DNA from: CBDBKL01 sp965116215
Lineage (GTDB): Bacteria > Bdellovibrionota > Bdellovibrionia > Bdellovibrionales > JAKFYE01
Length of the DNA: 64,000 nt
NCBI GenBank assembly: GCA_965116215.1
Contig: OZ220494.1
Coordinates: 744,001-808,000 of the forward strand
Direction of reading: 5' to 3'
Shown here: positions 44,450 to 51,825 of the stretch, in pieces
Numbering within the stretch: position 1 is the first letter of the stretch
How the letters are laid out: every line of letters begins with the position of its first letter
The notes under the pieces: model-generated
Told to the model about the DNA's origin: nothing
The model's database searches: none
The model's input: the letters and a program-made list of their open reading frames with translations, nothing else
Made by a program: the position numbers and the translations under genes

Positions 44450-45880
44450 ATGAAAAAAATATTAGCCCCTATAGGTATTTCTCTTTTTTTAATCCTTTTA
44501 ATAACACAACAAACAACCCATGTCTCCAGCTCCTCCAGTGATCCCCTCCCTCAAAACCTCTTTATTAAGTTAGCTCAAGTTGTCAATCCAGCTGTTGTCA
44601 GTGTCTCTATTTCTTTTCAACAGCACACACTGAGCAGGGGATACCCTCAAAATGATCCGTTCTTTTATTTTCTAGAAGAGTTTTTTGGCCCTAATCCCAA
44701 TATAAAGAAATATGAGAAAAAACAAAAAGCCAGACCTGTGGGAACAGGATTTATTATTGAGTCAAATGGATTAGCTGTTACCAACAACCATGTGATTGAA
44801 ATGGCCGATGAGATTGAAGTTCAACTACAAAAGTATCCTAACAAATCGTTTTCTGCAAAGGTGATTGGGCGGGATCCAAAAACAGATGTAGCCCTCATAC
44901 AAATAGAAACAAAGACCCATCTTCCCACACTGAAGTTAGGATCTAGTGAAAAAGTCCAAGTTGGTGAATGGGTTGCTGCCTTTGGAAACCCCTATGGTCA
45001 TACATTTTCTATGTCAAAAGGCATTGTATCAGCCAAAGGGCGACATATTGATGAACTCAATATTGTTCCCTTTCTTCAAACTGATGCGAGCATTAATCCT
45101 GGTAACTCAGGTGGCCCCCTTGTGAATACACATGGACAAGTCATTGGTGTGAATACGGCCATTGATGCTCGCGCACAAGGAATTGGATTTGCTATTCCCA
45201 TTGATTATGTTAAAGAGCTTATCCCTCAACTGAAGAAATTTGGTAGAGTTCGACGTGGTCATATAGGAGTCTCTGTAAATAATGTTAATCCAAGAGTTCA
45301 ATCTGCACTGGGATTACCTGTAGATTATGGAACTGTTATTATGGATATTTCCCCCCATAGTCCTGCTGAAAAATCTGGTTTAAAGCCCTATGATGTTATT
45401 GTAAAATTTAATAATAAAAAAATTGAAAATTTTCATGATCTCAGCAACACCGTTGCCGTCACTCCTGTTGGAAAAGAAGTGCCCATTACCATCTTCCGCG
45501 AGGGTGTGAAAAGAACTCTCAGGATTAAAGTGGGCGAAAATCAGATAGAAGTTATTGCAAAAGAGTCTCGAGAAAACAGAAGACCTAAAAAGAAAAATGG
45601 GCTAATAGCTCAGGCTGGCTTAAAAATTATTAATTTCAACCATAGAGAGGCCAATAGGTATCGTCTCCCTAAAACGATTCCTCGACGGCCCATTGTTATT
45701 GATGTGATGAGTAACAGTCCGGCGGCTCGCTCTGGAATAAGAAGAGGCGATGTTATTTTAGACGTAAATAAGAAAGCTGTAAAATCTGTATCTCATATCT
45801 CAAAACAACTACGCAAGGGCTTGAATATGTTAAAGGTACAAAACGCAAAAAGAGTCAGTTTAATATTTATGACCATTTAA
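44450..45880 (+). CDS. degP: periplasmic serine protease HtrA/DegP family
   Basis: A 476-aa envelope protease/chaperone. The signal peptide or anchor (ILAPIGISLFLILLI) is followed by a trypsin-like domain with the full triad: His in VTNNHVIEMADE, Asp in KTDVALIQIE, Ser in NPGNSGGPL. Two PDZ domains follow (about residues 265-350 and 385-475), the second less conserved. Acts on misfolded periplasmic proteins. Start chosen at the ATG with AGGAG 6 nt upstream; a TTG at 44438 overlaps the DUF1844 end and lacks a ribosome site. The triad here is intact, unlike the zinc site of the neighbouring HtpX-like protein. Confidence 0.93.
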   Translation: MKKILAPIGISLFLILLITQQTTHVSSSSSDPLPQNLFIKLAQVVNPAVVSVSISFQQHTLSRGYPQNDPFFYFLEEFFGPNPNIKKYEKKQKARPVGTGFIIESNGLAVTNNHVIEMADEIEVQLQKYPNKSFSAKVIGRDPKTDVALIQIETKTHLPTLKLGSSEKVQVGEWVAAFGNPYGHTFSMSKGIVSAKGRHIDELNIVPFLQTDASINPGNSGGPLVNTHGQVIGVNTAIDARAQGIGFAIPIDYVKELIPQLKKFGRVRRGHIGVSVNNVNPRVQSALGLPVDYGTVIMDISPHSPAEKSGLKPYDVIVKFNNKKIENFHDLSNTVAVTPVGKEVPITIFREGVKRTLRIKVGENQIEVIAKESRENRRPKKKNGLIAQAGLKIINFNHREANRYRLPKTIPRRPIVIDVMSNSPAARSGIRRGDVILDVNKKAVKSVSHISKQLRKGLNMLKVQNAKRVSLIFMTI

Positions 45881-46097
45881 ACCTCATTAAGAAAGATTGG
45901 GGCTGTTGCTGGGAAGGCGGAGTCTATTAGATTTTAAAGATCCGAGTAAGATTTTTGAAAAACAACCTATGGGGCCCAATGATTTCGAGAGCTTATACCT
46001 TGTGACACCAACTTGATACAATGAAAAGAATATTTTAGAAATTATCTCTTATAGACTCATTTATAACCTTGATAATACCAAAGTGAGCTGTAGCTTA

Positions 46098-46139
46098 AAC
46101 GGCTTGAAAAGACTCAAGTTTTTCCTGTAATTAGCCGTT
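46098..46139 (+). promoter_or_regulatory. structured leader before spoVG with alternative hairpins
   Basis: Outer arms AACGGCT (46098-46104) and AGCCGTT (46133-46139) match perfectly. Inside, CTTGA/TCAAG (46103-46107, 46114-46118) forms a hairpin followed at once by TTTTT (46119-46123), like an intrinsic terminator. The two stems share bases, so they exclude each other in part. It ends 47 nt before the spoVG ATG. The rest of the 45881-46186 gap shows nothing else I can support. Confidence 0.4.
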
Positions 46140-46186
46140 AGTAGTGTTAGCCATATTTAAAAACTTACGGGAGAGGTCTATAAAAT

Positions 46187-46483
46187 ATGAAAATCACAGA
46201 TATAAGAGTATTTCCAGTGAATGAGCAACGATTAAAAGCCTATGTCTCTATTACTTTAAATGATTGTTTTGTCATCCGAGATTTAAAAATTATTAATGGA
46301 ACTCATGGTCTTTTTGTTTCTATGCCCAGTAAGAAAAATAAAGCTGGACGATTTAAAGATGTTGCACACCCACTCAACAGTGAAACACGAAATATGATTG
46401 AGAGTGCCGTTTTTAAAGTTTATAAAAAAGAGCTAAAATCCTTGAATAAAAAATACCATCATCACGAGCGAAAAGTCGCTTAG
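46187..46483 (+). CDS. spoVG: SpoVG regulatory protein
   Basis: A 98-aa SpoVG homologue: MKITDIRVFPV start, then AYVSITLNDCFVIRDLKIING and the signature GLFVSMPSKK, followed by a helix with DVAHPLNSETRN. SpoVG binds DNA and RNA and tunes many processes in Firmicutes and spirochaetes; it also occurs in some non-sporulating Deltaproteobacteria-type lineages. GAGAGGT lies 9 nt before the ATG. It stands alone on its strand behind a structured leader, upstream of tRNA-Gln. No sporulation gene is present, so a general regulatory role is likely. Confidence 0.92.
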   Translation: MKITDIRVFPVNEQRLKAYVSITLNDCFVIRDLKIINGTHGLFVSMPSKKNKAGRFKDVAHPLNSETRNMIESAVFKVYKKELKSLNKKYHHHERKVA

Positions 46484-46650
46484 TGTTTTATTATCAATAC
46501 ACAATATAACCTAAAATCTCTCTCTATAAGTGTGGCTGTCTTTATGAGGGTCTACCCCCACTCAGTCATTCCATTTTTAAGAGCCCAATTTGTTCACAGG
46601 TAGATCTTTAGGTATAAAAGAACCTATCATTTCTTTGGGCCCATCACTGG

Positions 46651-46722
46651 CACTGACAGAGCGTGTAAAACACTGTGTTTTCCTACTTTTACACTGCACC
46701 TGACAGGGCTGTTGAGTCAGTG
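46651..46722. other. possible structured RNA or folded site between spoVG and tRNA-Gln
   Basis: CACTGAC (46651-46657) pairs with GTCAGTG (46716-46722). Inside, GTGTAAAA (46663-46670) pairs with TTTTACAC (46687-46694), and a tight AAAACAC/GTGTTTT hairpin (46667-46681) competes with it. The nested, perfect arms within 72 nt are unusual for this AT-rich gap. Nothing else is visible in the 46484-46808 space. No RNA family is recognised. Confidence 0.3.
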
Positions 46723-46808
46723 AGATGAGATACTTTTTTCCATCCCTATTTTTAGTGACTTATTGATTTGACCAATCTCTTAGTGTTAGATTTTTTTCTG
46801 AACTTGTT

Positions 46809-46883
46809 TGGGGTGTCGACAAGTGGTAAGTCAACGGATTTTGATTCCGTCATTCGCAGGTTCGAATCCTGCCACCCCATCCA
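46809..46883 (+). tRNA. tRNA-Gln (anticodon TTG), CCA encoded
   Basis: The acceptor stem TGGGGTG (46809-46815) pairs with CACCCCA (46873-46879). The anticodon stem ACGGA/TCCGT encloses TTTTGAT with anticodon TTG. The T arm carries GGTTCGAATCC. The tail CCA is encoded at 46881-46883, with T as discriminator base, where E. coli tRNA-Gln has G. The sequence otherwise follows E. coli tRNA-Gln2 closely. tRNA genes are frequent integration sites, and the NYN cassette lies just downstream. Confidence 0.95.
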
Positions 46884-46994
46884 ACAAACTAATAATTCTA
46901 TTTGATGAAACAGATTATTTTTAAAATGATGGTTGCACATCATGTCGCAATGGATACATTCATAAAAATGTATTTTTCAACTATGAAGTAACAA

Positions 46995-47018
46995 TACTCT
47001 AGAACCGAACCAGCAAAC
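46995..47018. repeat. left 24-bp direct repeat flanking the NYN gene
   Basis: Matches 48176-48199 at 23 of 24 positions in the same orientation. The sequence is the 3' end of the lipoprotein gene at 48180 (codes G/LLVRF-stop on the minus strand), so this copy is a stray gene end or an attachment-site duplicate. The 47019-47140 stretch to the NYN stop has nothing else visible. Confidence 0.7.
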
Positions 47019-47140
47019 TTCAAAATCATTAACAACTGTTTACTCTTAATAAATTTGATCTAAGGCAGAGTATGCCAACTCGAAGTTTGAGTTCATCTGA
47101 AAAAATAGTCTGATGCTTTTCAAGTTTTTAGATAAAAAAA

Positions 47141-47773
47141 TCACAGCCAGTCATCTGGTTTACTAAAGGAACCTTTTATGTCTTTAAGAATGGGTGGAAA
47201 CTGACTCACTTCCAATGCTCCTTTTCGGACCTGTTTTTTCTGATTTGCCAACTGCGCTAAACGGCTAGAGAATGTTTTCTGTGGATTTAAAAGGCATATT
47301 TTTTTCTTTAACTCTGCCTTTACAATTCTCACTGGTTCATACAAGTCAGAGTCATTCGTAACAATGATAGCACAGTCCATTTTATTTCTAAAAGCGTCGA
47401 CTAATAAATATGAGGCAAAGTTTACATCTGAACCTTTTTCTTCATCTTTTATCACATTAACAAATTTAGGGTTTTCAGGGTCTGTGTCTGCTTTCATCAT
47501 TTTCTTTTTGCTCTGCATAAAGTGTCCTAGATGATACTTAATCTGAGGAACTGTTCTCAAGGCACGTAAATAAAAAGACTGCCTTTTAACAATGTAAGGA
47601 TCATTTACTCTTGGCTTGCACCTAGCAGTAAAAAACCTAAGCAAGTCAATCTCATACTTAGATGGATCAAAGTACTGGTGAACAAGAGACAATGGATTCA
47701 GCCATTTAAGTTCTGTACCTTTCAAGGAACCGTAATAAAGGTTGAAACCGTCTATATAGGCTCGGGTTCTCAA
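47141..47773 (-). CDS. NYN-domain (LabA/DUF88-like) putative ribonuclease
   Basis: A 210-aa protein with the PIN-like NYN fold: RAYIDGFNLYYGSLKGT at the N-terminus, GSDVNFASYLLVDAFRNKM, and IIVTNDSDLYEPVRIV. The three acidic sites (about D8, D115, D141-D143) form the expected metal-binding nuclease centre, and all are kept. Family members are metal-dependent RNases, some in defence or toxin settings; the target here is unknown. The start is TTG with AAAGGAGC about 7 nt upstream. A strong intrinsic terminator ends right before that ribosome site. The gene lies between 24-bp direct repeats close to tRNA-Gln, with no operon partner. Confidence 0.85.
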   Translation of the reverse strand: MRTRAYIDGFNLYYGSLKGTELKWLNPLSLVHQYFDPSKYEIDLLRFFTARCKPRVNDPYIVKRQSFYLRALRTVPQIKYHLGHFMQSKKKMMKADTDPENPKFVNVIKDEEKGSDVNFASYLLVDAFRNKMDCAIIVTNDSDLYEPVRIVKAELKKKICLLNPQKTFSSRLAQLANQKKQVRKGALEVSQFPPILKDIKGSFSKPDDWL

Positions 47774-47787
47774 AAGAATGCTCCTTT

Positions 47788-47815
47788 AAAAAACAAAGGC
47801 CGCCGAAGCGACCTT
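47788..47815 (-). terminator. intrinsic terminator or attenuator directly before the NYN gene
   Basis: On the minus strand AAGGTCGC and GCGGCCTT form an 8-bp stem (one G-U pair) capped by a TTCG tetraloop, followed by TGTTTTTT. The T-run ends right at the AAAGGAGC ribosome site of the NYN gene, 14 nt from its TTG start. No promoter can fit between the two, so the gene must depend on read-through. Confidence 0.75.
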
Positions 47816-47924
47816 GTAACATACCATGTGAGGCATGCGGAATTAACTAAGTTATCGGCTATTACAAAGAAAAAATCAAATCCAATCTTTTTCAAACCGC
47901 CAATGAGGCTCTTCCTTCCTCGAT

Positions 47925-47954
47925 GTCACTCACTAAGTGACAATTTTTGTTTTT
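47925..47954 (+). terminator. plus-strand terminator-like hairpin
   Basis: GTCACT and AGTGAC pair around a 5-nt loop, followed by AATTTTTGTTTTT. No plus-strand gene lies between it and tRNA-Gln, so it may end a transcript antisense to the NYN gene. The rest of the 47774-48179 gap (apart from the minus-strand terminator at 47788) holds nothing I can support. Confidence 0.45.
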
Positions 47955-48175
47955 AAACAGTCAGTGAAGATTTTCATTTCTTGAGAAATATGTTGATCTC
48001 ATAAAGCCAAAGCAACATTTTTATAACAATAGAGCAGCTTTTTCCATTTTATATCAGAATCAGTCACAAATAGGATCAATCATCACTCCTATTTTTTTAA
48101 ATCTATTATGACTTCTAGACCAAGAAGACAAATCTTGTGAAAAGTTAAATCACAAGATTATAAACCAAAAAGTAT

Positions 48176-48199
48176 TACTCTAGAACCGAACCAACAAAC
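48176..48199. repeat. right 24-bp direct repeat flanking the NYN gene
   Basis: Forms the 3' end of the lipoprotein gene (last codons and stop). Its partner is at 46995-47018, about 1.18 kb away. Together they bracket the NYN gene, both terminators and the empty space. Confidence 0.7.
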
Positions 48200-48845
48200 C
48201 CGCCCCGGGAAGAACAAGATGAGGATCATCTAAGAAATCAAGGTAGATATAATGTGCGAAAAGGTTTATTCCAACATCCCTTAAAACCCACACATTAAGC
48301 CCTAAAGTGGCCACACCATAGTCGTAAGAACCCTTCTTACATGTATCGCCAATAACCTCATCGATAAGAGTTTCAAAAAAATTCTTAAAAGGGTTATCTT
48401 TATCTACTTTTGTTGATCCCCTTTTTGCCTTTTCACATCCATTCTTACCCCAATATACAAAACGATAGCTACCCACCAAATAAGGCTCAAAAGCACCACT
48501 TTTATAACTCAAAACGGGGCCGCCATGCCCGCCCTGTTGATAAGGAGATTCAAGAGTCCTAAAGCCCTCCAAATATCCCGCAAAGGAAAACCCCTTTTCT
48601 TTGTTATTAACAAAGGCATACTGAGTGCGAAGCCCTGCCACAGATGCACTTGTCGCTTCCAATGTTAAACCTAAATTAAAATTTTCACCAAAACCTCGAG
48701 TCAGTGAGAAATTATGTGGAAATAACCCTCCTTGAAGCTGCCAATTTCCATTTCCTAATGTCCGTGCAGAATGAGGACTGACCGCTGGCAAAGCACAAGA
48801 AGTGAGAAGAAAAAAACTCAACAAAAATAAACTTCTAACTAACAC
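48180..48845 (-). CDS. outer-membrane lipoprotein, beta-rich, unknown
   Basis: A 221-aa precursor with a lipoprotein signal (FLLSFFLLTSCA, lipid Cys17). The mature part alternates aromatic and glycine residues (NWQLQGGLFPHNFSL, FSFAGYLEGFRT, FEPYLVGSYRFVYW, GINLFAHYIYLDF) and ends in Phe, as small outer-membrane barrels do. I recognise no family. The start is GTG, with no normal ribosome site but a run of nine G ending 5 nt before it. Its last codons are one half of the 24-bp direct repeat around the NYN gene. Confidence 0.75.
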   Translation of the reverse strand: MLVRSLFLLSFFLLTSCALPAVSPHSARTLGNGNWQLQGGLFPHNFSLTRGFGENFNLGLTLEATSASVAGLRTQYAFVNNKEKGFSFAGYLEGFRTLESPYQQGGHGGPVLSYKSGAFEPYLVGSYRFVYWGKNGCEKAKRGSTKVDKDNPFKNFFETLIDEVIGDTCKKGSYDYGVATLGLNVWVLRDVGINLFAHYIYLDFLDDPHLVLPGAGLLVRF

Positions 48846-48850
48846 AACGA

Positions 48851-48859
48851 CCCCCCCCC
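48851..48859 (-). promoter_or_regulatory. G9 homopolymer in the ribosome-site position
   Basis: Nine C on the plus strand (G on the coding strand) end 5 nt before the GTG of the lipoprotein gene. The tract takes the place of a Shine-Dalgarno, so slippage in its length could alter translation. Confidence 0.45.
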
Positions 48860-48970
48860 ATTGATAAAAACAAGTTTAATATAGATATGTGTATATGCAA
48901 CTACTTTTGATTTATGAACACTCAAATGAGACACTCATTTAGATATTAAAACAAAATGACCCATTCACTT

Positions 48971-49663
48971 TTAGAGCTGAAAAGATACTCCCGCAGCAAT
49001 ATACTCACCATCAAACTCTCCCTTCGAAAGCAGACTCAGATGATTTTTTATCCCTCCCTCAAGAAAAAAACCCCATCCCTCATAGGAAGAAAATAATTTA
49101 TCAAACTTCAAACCAAGAGAGACTTGATATTCAAAAGTAAATGCTGATTCATTCTTAGGGGCATTAAACATAATACCTAAACCCACACCCAAACCAAAAT
49201 ATATGGGAAACTCATCCGTCCACTCAGGGTAAAAAAGCATAGGAAGAGCTGCTAGCTTTACAGGCTGTCGTTCCCCAACTCGATACGTTGTAAACTCCGT
49301 ACGAATGGCAACATCACCAATCCACTCACTAGGCCCTCTGAAGTGAGTCAAACCAAAATTAAACCGACCCATATCTTCAGCTCTACCATCTGAACCCCAA
49401 CTATGAGACGTGCTGTTAAGAAATCCACTCATATGAATATGATTTTTAGTCCTCCGATCCACTGGCATGTCATCATAAGGAGCCGCTACATAAGATCCAT
49501 CATAGGTATTTTCTGCATAAACTTGAGACGATAAAGTCGAAGATTCTGCCTTTTCGTTCAAAACCGTGGATTCAGATGAAACCGCTGATGACCGCATTTC
49601 ATCACCGTCCACTCGACAAACAAAAGTCATAATAAACAACAAAAAAACAAATTGGACTCTCAT
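48971..49663 (-). CDS. predicted outer-membrane barrel protein, unknown
   Basis: A 230-aa protein with a signal peptide (VQFVFLLFIMTFVCRVDG). After a Ser-rich linker come barrel-like strands (GRFNFGLTHF, FPIYFGLGVGLGIMF, FTFEYQVSLGLKF, WGFFLEGGIK) and a C-terminal strand ending AAGVSFQL. No family is recognised. Start at the ATG 49663 with GGAGGG 5 nt upstream; the TTG at 49678 lies before that site and is rejected. It is 125 bp upstream of the lipoprotein gene on the same strand; the two may be co-transcribed. Confidence 0.75.
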   Translation of the reverse strand: MRVQFVFLLFIMTFVCRVDGDEMRSSAVSSESTVLNEKAESSTLSSQVYAENTYDGSYVAAPYDDMPVDRRTKNHIHMSGFLNSTSHSWGSDGRAEDMGRFNFGLTHFRGPSEWIGDVAIRTEFTTYRVGERQPVKLAALPMLFYPEWTDEFPIYFGLGVGLGIMFNAPKNESAFTFEYQVSLGLKFDKLFSSYEGWGFFLEGGIKNHLSLLSKGEFDGEYIAAGVSFQL

Positions 49664-50109
49664 GAATACCCTCCCCAATATCTTATCTTTCTCAAGTTTA
49701 GCAAAACCCTCCCGATCAAAGAAAAGAAATATTTCCCAAAAACTATAAAGAACATAACCCGACCCAATATTCTGCCAAGAAAGGGAAGAAAATAAATATT
49801 TACAAAATAAAAATCATGGAGCCCATGTGGTTTCTTTGATTTCTAGAACAGAGATTTAATAATATAACTAACTAATATCACTTTATTTTTTAATAATCCC
49901 AGATAAAAAATATAGTCTTTTTTAAAATTCTATCAATAAAAGACAAAGAGGATCAGCGCAGCGCATTGATTATAATGGAAAATTTCTATTTCCTCTCTAT
50001 TCATATTCAAGTCATGACACTCTCCAAAAGTTGGAGGCGTTCTACAATTATAAAATCCTCTATCCCTACTCAATTCACGGTCCTTTTCCAAAAGGTCATT
50101 TGAGATACT
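49664..50109. other. gap, with a protein-like open frame at its right end
   Basis: No gene has a ribosome site here. On the plus strand one frame is open from about 49941 to 50255 and reads sensibly (DYNGKFLFPLYSY, HGPFPKGHLRYF), overlapping the 3' end of the astacin gene antisense. It may be a remnant of a lost gene; I do not call it as a CDS. Confidence 0.35.
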
Positions 50110-51024
50110 TTAAAGATGACCGTATAAAAGATAGAGCCGTTCCATATCAAGAGGGCTCAATGCATTTCTTGTGGGTTCTATTTTTGTGTGTGTCTTCGAC
50201 CTCATTGTATTCATATCCGAGCCTTTGGCAAAAGTATTCGGTCGATAAATCATAATAGAGTTATAATCAAACACAAAAGGAGGGCCTCTATAATGTTCTA
50301 CCCATTCTACTGGCACAACAGAAAACTGCGGCTTAAACTCATCTCTAATATTATCCCATAAAACCTCTATCCAATTATCTCTTTCTGGACGAGATTGTTC
50401 ATGAATAAAACCAAGAGCATGCATCACTTCATGCACAATTTCCCGAAATTCACACTGATCTGATAATACAATAGGCTGATGTCCCCCTCGTCTCCCCAAA
50501 TAGGAATAACAATGCTCTTCTCCTGAGACAAAAAATATTCCATCCTCTTCCCCCTCCCAAGGCACAAGTCGTATAGGTGTGTGCAAATTAAAATACTCAA
50601 CCACAGCATCAATTCTCTCTGGTCGAGGGAAGTCTCTATGAATACCGTAGGGGATCAGAGATGTCGGCCAAAGAAGATCTTTTTTTTCTTTCACCAGATA
50701 GACACCTCTCTGTCCATCCCTAGCTCCTTTAACTTCTCCCAAAAGAATATCACCAAAAGCAATAGCTTGCCCCTTAACTACCCTATAATCCACATGCTGT
50801 CTTTTACTCTCCCTATAAATTTCCTCTTTCGGAACATCAGGAAAACTAGAATCCTCTTGCTGATGTACAATCACCTGCTGCAAATAGCCCTCATTATACT
50901 TCTTTTCTTGATCCTTATTCTTCTCAACAACTTCTAATACAGGCTCTGTTGACGGCACATTTGTCCGACTTACCCACCAGAAGACAAATATGAAAATAAC
51001 CAAAGCTGACAAGTATTTGTTCAT
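50110..51024 (-). CDS. astacin-like zinc metalloprotease (peptidase M12A)
   Basis: A 304-aa exported protease. The N-terminus is a signal peptide or anchor (SALVIFIFVFWWVS). The zinc site is the full astacin motif HEVMHALGFIHEQSR (about residue 195), with the third His and Glu intact, followed by ERDNW. The Met-turn region is YNSIMIY, with the turn Met and zinc-side Tyr both present, so it should be active. It starts 4 nt after the CDP-alcohol phosphatidyltransferase stop and so ends the inositol-lipid operon. Astacins are rare in bacteria and secreted ones are candidates for predation or host interaction; that role is inference. Confidence 0.9.
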   Translation of the reverse strand: MNKYLSALVIFIFVFWWVSRTNVPSTEPVLEVVEKNKDQEKKYNEGYLQQVIVHQQEDSSFPDVPKEEIYRESKRQHVDYRVVKGQAIAFGDILLGEVKGARDGQRGVYLVKEKKDLLWPTSLIPYGIHRDFPRPERIDAVVEYFNLHTPIRLVPWEGEEDGIFFVSGEEHCYSYLGRRGGHQPIVLSDQCEFREIVHEVMHALGFIHEQSRPERDNWIEVLWDNIRDEFKPQFSVVPVEWVEHYRGPPFVFDYNSIMIYRPNTFAKGSDMNTMRSKTHTKIEPTRNALSPLDMERLYLLYGHL

Positions 51025-51028
51025 AAAA

Positions 51029-51790
51029 TTACGAAAGATGTTTATAGAGCCAAATATTTCGCTTGAGGGATGAATACAATGAACCTAAAGCAATTAATAT
51101 CAAAGTCCCCAGCATCAATAGAAAACGAGGTTTTTCATCAAAAGAAGGCTCTGTATAAAATGCAAAAAAAGGGGAAAAAACAGCCGCAATACTAATATAG
51201 GCCGCTCTTTCTCCTCTCCTCATCACGCCACGAGGTAGCCCCTTAACATGTAAAGCTTCACTCTTTGCTGTTGTATAACTTGTCATCACAGCACCTAAAA
51301 GCATTGCAAAAATCACTATTAAGGCCAACCCGTCATCCCTATAATAATAAATAAGCCCAAACCCTACAGCCATTTCACAAATGCGATCTACTATAGAATC
51401 TAAAACAACACCTGATAATGTCCGCTTGCCAATAGCACGAGCCACACGACCATCTAAAGCATCCATCAAACCACTCAAAATCCCCATGCAACCCGCTTCA
51501 AAAAAATAACCCAATCCGAAAAAAACACCAGAAATTAACCCAAAAACCAAACATACCAAAGAAATGATATTCGGAGATATTCCCCTATTCACACAAACAT
51601 GTGTTAGAGGATTCATCACCCAATATCCAAACTCCATAAAATGTTTACCAAGAAAAACACTACCACCATCTTGTTCAATACGTTCACTAAACACACGTCT
51701 TAAAACACGATGCCTAACAAAGAATATAAGAAATAATCCAAAGGTAAAAATCAGTCCATAAATACTTAAAAATTCAACTTTATAAAACAT
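51029..51790 (-). CDS. CDP-alcohol phosphatidyltransferase, probable phosphatidylinositol(-phosphate) synthase
   Basis: A 253-aa integral membrane enzyme with about six helices. The catalytic signature is complete: DG-x2-AR-x8-G-x3-D-x3-D in DGRVARAIGKRTLSGVVLD and the following SIVDR. It joins an alcohol to a CDP-diacylglycerol-type lipid. The gene follows inositol-1-phosphate synthase by 35 bp, so inositol or inositol phosphate is the likely acceptor. Phosphatidylglycerol-phosphate or phosphatidylserine synthase is the alternative. Start at the ATG 51790 with AAGGAC just upstream, in preference to the ATG at 51808. Confidence 0.85.
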   Translation of the reverse strand: MFYKVEFLSIYGLIFTFGLFLIFFVRHRVLRRVFSERIEQDGGSVFLGKHFMEFGYWVMNPLTHVCVNRGISPNIISLVCLVFGLISGVFFGLGYFFEAGCMGILSGLMDALDGRVARAIGKRTLSGVVLDSIVDRICEMAVGFGLIYYYRDDGLALIVIFAMLLGAVMTSYTTAKSEALHVKGLPRGVMRRGERAAYISIAAVFSPFFAFYTEPSFDEKPRFLLMLGTLILIALGSLYSSLKRNIWLYKHLS

Positions 51791-51825
51791 AGTGTCCTTA
51801 AATAACATATATTAATAATAACACT

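Noticed and set aside
46768..46792. Promoter of tRNA-Gln (TTGACC)
   Set aside because: The best -10-like sequence, TTAGAT, is only 12 nt away, too close for sigma-70.
46752..46943. 63-codon frame on the minus strand reading GWQDSNLRMTESKSVDLP
   Set aside because: This is the well-known false peptide from the antisense of a tRNA gene; the tRNA-Gln explains it.
47678..47956. 92-codon plus-strand frame across the NYN start
   Set aside because: It overlaps the NYN coding start antisense, carries the terminator sequence inside it, and has no ribosome site.
50110..51024. Matrixin or other metzincin instead of astacin
   Set aside because: The extended HExMHxxGFxHEQSR with following ERD and the SIMIY Met-turn fit astacin specifically.
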